Shown one piece after another: positions 63,373 through 64,000 of a DNA stretch of 64,000 nucleotides. The number at the start of each line of letters is the position of its first letter. Within the stretch, counting starts at the first letter, position 1. The DNA is from Natrinema ejinorense. GTDB taxonomy: Archaea; Halobacteriota; Halobacteria; Halobacteriales; Natrialbaceae. A program made the translations under genes and the position numbers. Under the pieces are notes generated by a model. It searched no databases. It was not told where the DNA came from and saw only the letters and a list, made by a program, of their open reading frames with translations. The stretch covers positions 2,232,001 through 2,296,000 of the forward strand of contig NZ_NXNI01000001.1 of assembly GCF_002494345.1 (NCBI RefSeq), in the 5' to 3' direction.

Positions 63373-64000
63373 ACGTTAGATGACTCGAATAAGTCGATAA
63401 CAGTTCCGGAGTGCTGTTCGCACGTATCGTGTTCACTGGTTCTGGCAATCGGCCCACTTCTCGAACTCCCGCCGTTGAACGTCGTTCTATGAGTTCCGTC
63501 GTACCTGCGAGTGCGAGTCGTCTAGAAGGTAGTTCTGCACCCTGACTAGAAGCTGGTTCGTGCATCGATCGGTGTTTCTGCCTGCCGCCAGTTGATCACA
63601 CCAGCCAAACAAGGGTTTAGACACATCTAATATCTATGTGATACCTGTAGGGCTGCTCTGGAGGCGATCGATCTCTGACGCTCATCAGCGAGGTCCAACT
63701 CGGAGTGATCTGACAGCGTCTTCAGGGGGAGCCAGTGCGTTCACTGTCTGTCAGGCCCTTGTAGGCCGTAATTGGGTGCTGCTCGACCGTCTCTGTGTAT
63801 ATCGTACGCCACGTTGATCCGATCTGTCGGTTCTCGACCCCACCAAGCGAGTTTTCGACCGTACCGAAAATTAGCCTAGACGCAATCAAAGTTTAGCCCC
63901 ATCAAATACAAATAGGCAGTCGTCTAACAGCGTCGTATGAGGAGCCGAAACACGGTGTGGAGATGAGCATATGACACCGATAGAGTACTATAGCGCAGCT
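63373..64000. other. AT-richer terminal region with decayed sequence
   Basis: About 630 bp to the window end. No intact gene is seen. On the minus strand two short frames read WWGREPTDRINVAYDIHRDG and GSTWRTIYTETVEQHPITAY before stops; both look like fragments of a degraded gene. An ORB-like fragment lies at 63945-63960. The composition differs from the rest of the window. Confidence 0.45.
63945..63960 (+). repeat. ORB-like fragment near the window end
   Basis: CCGAAACACGGTGTGG is identical to the centre and right half of box 4 (17590) apart from one missing G in the left half. It may be chance or the edge of another ORB set beyond the window. Confidence 0.3.

Overview
The window is about 64 kb of a haloarchaeal chromosome. 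The evidence is GC-rich DNA with strong C/G third codon positions, very acidic proteins, archaeal replication proteins (PriS, GINS, Orc1/Cdc6), TFB, three bacterio-opsin-activator-type (HTH_10) regulators, PGF-CTERM surface proteins, a halobacterial S-layer signal peptide, leaderless promoters and a haloarchaeal gas vesicle cluster. A Natrialbaceae-type host is plausible, but that is inference only.

Layout. 1-2.6 kb: end of primase priS, overlapping GINS, then a Bcp peroxiredoxin. 2.6-6.7 kb: an ABC-2-type exporter pair and cobyric acid synthase. 6.7-11.3 kb: a ribbon-helix-helix regulator, an MTH865-like protein, a PAS/GAF/HTH_10 regulator, an orphan coding-like stretch, a metzincin-like protease and a PhiH1-like winged helix protein. 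11.7-14.3 kb: trehalose genes otsB and otsA. 14.5-18.6 kb: M24 peptidase, orc1/cdc6 and a replication origin with nine clear origin recognition boxes (ORBs) in two orientations around an AT-rich segment. A tenth degenerate box and a 45-bp tandem duplication lie beyond the 3' end of orc1.

18.7-22.5 kb: an iron-transport-type Tat lipoprotein, divergent from a SCO1/TlpA/CcdA thiol-redox operon, then a universal stress protein. 22.6-31.4 kb: two more HTH_10 regulators, a small acidic DUF5786 protein, glmS and a Gfo/Idh/MocA dehydrogenase. 32.0-39.1 kb: a divergent gas vesicle cluster, leftward gvpF-G-H-(I-like)-(small ORF)-J-K-L-M and rightward gvpA-N-O. No gvpC, gvpD or gvpE is visible. 39.2-43.2 kb: an OGG1-like glycosylase, UPF0212, UPF0058, a zinc ribbon protein, TFB and DUF357.

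43.3-54.6 kb is a cell-surface region. It holds a five-repeat DUF7282-type PGF-CTERM protein, a winged-helix/membrane-protein pair, a glutaredoxin-thioredoxin reductase fusion and two large surface glycoproteins, one with a PGF-CTERM anchor and one ending in a dockerin-like EF-hand pair. 55.4-60.5 kb: a TetR regulator with a near-perfect palindromic operator facing a short leader ORF, a CARDB/COG1361-type membrane-anchored protein and an MMPL/RND exporter. 60.7-64 kb: a large Tat lipoprotein, a decayed VapB-type antitoxin, a small cross-domain family protein and about 630 bp of AT-richer decayed sequence ending in an ORB-like fragment.

The most distinctive points are the large ORB array with its outlying box, the gas vesicle operon with an unusual acidic protein in the gvpI slot and a zinc-finger-like extension on GvpO, the surface-glycoprotein pair with inverted repeats across the S-layer promoter, and the TetR-leader-CARDB-MMPL module.
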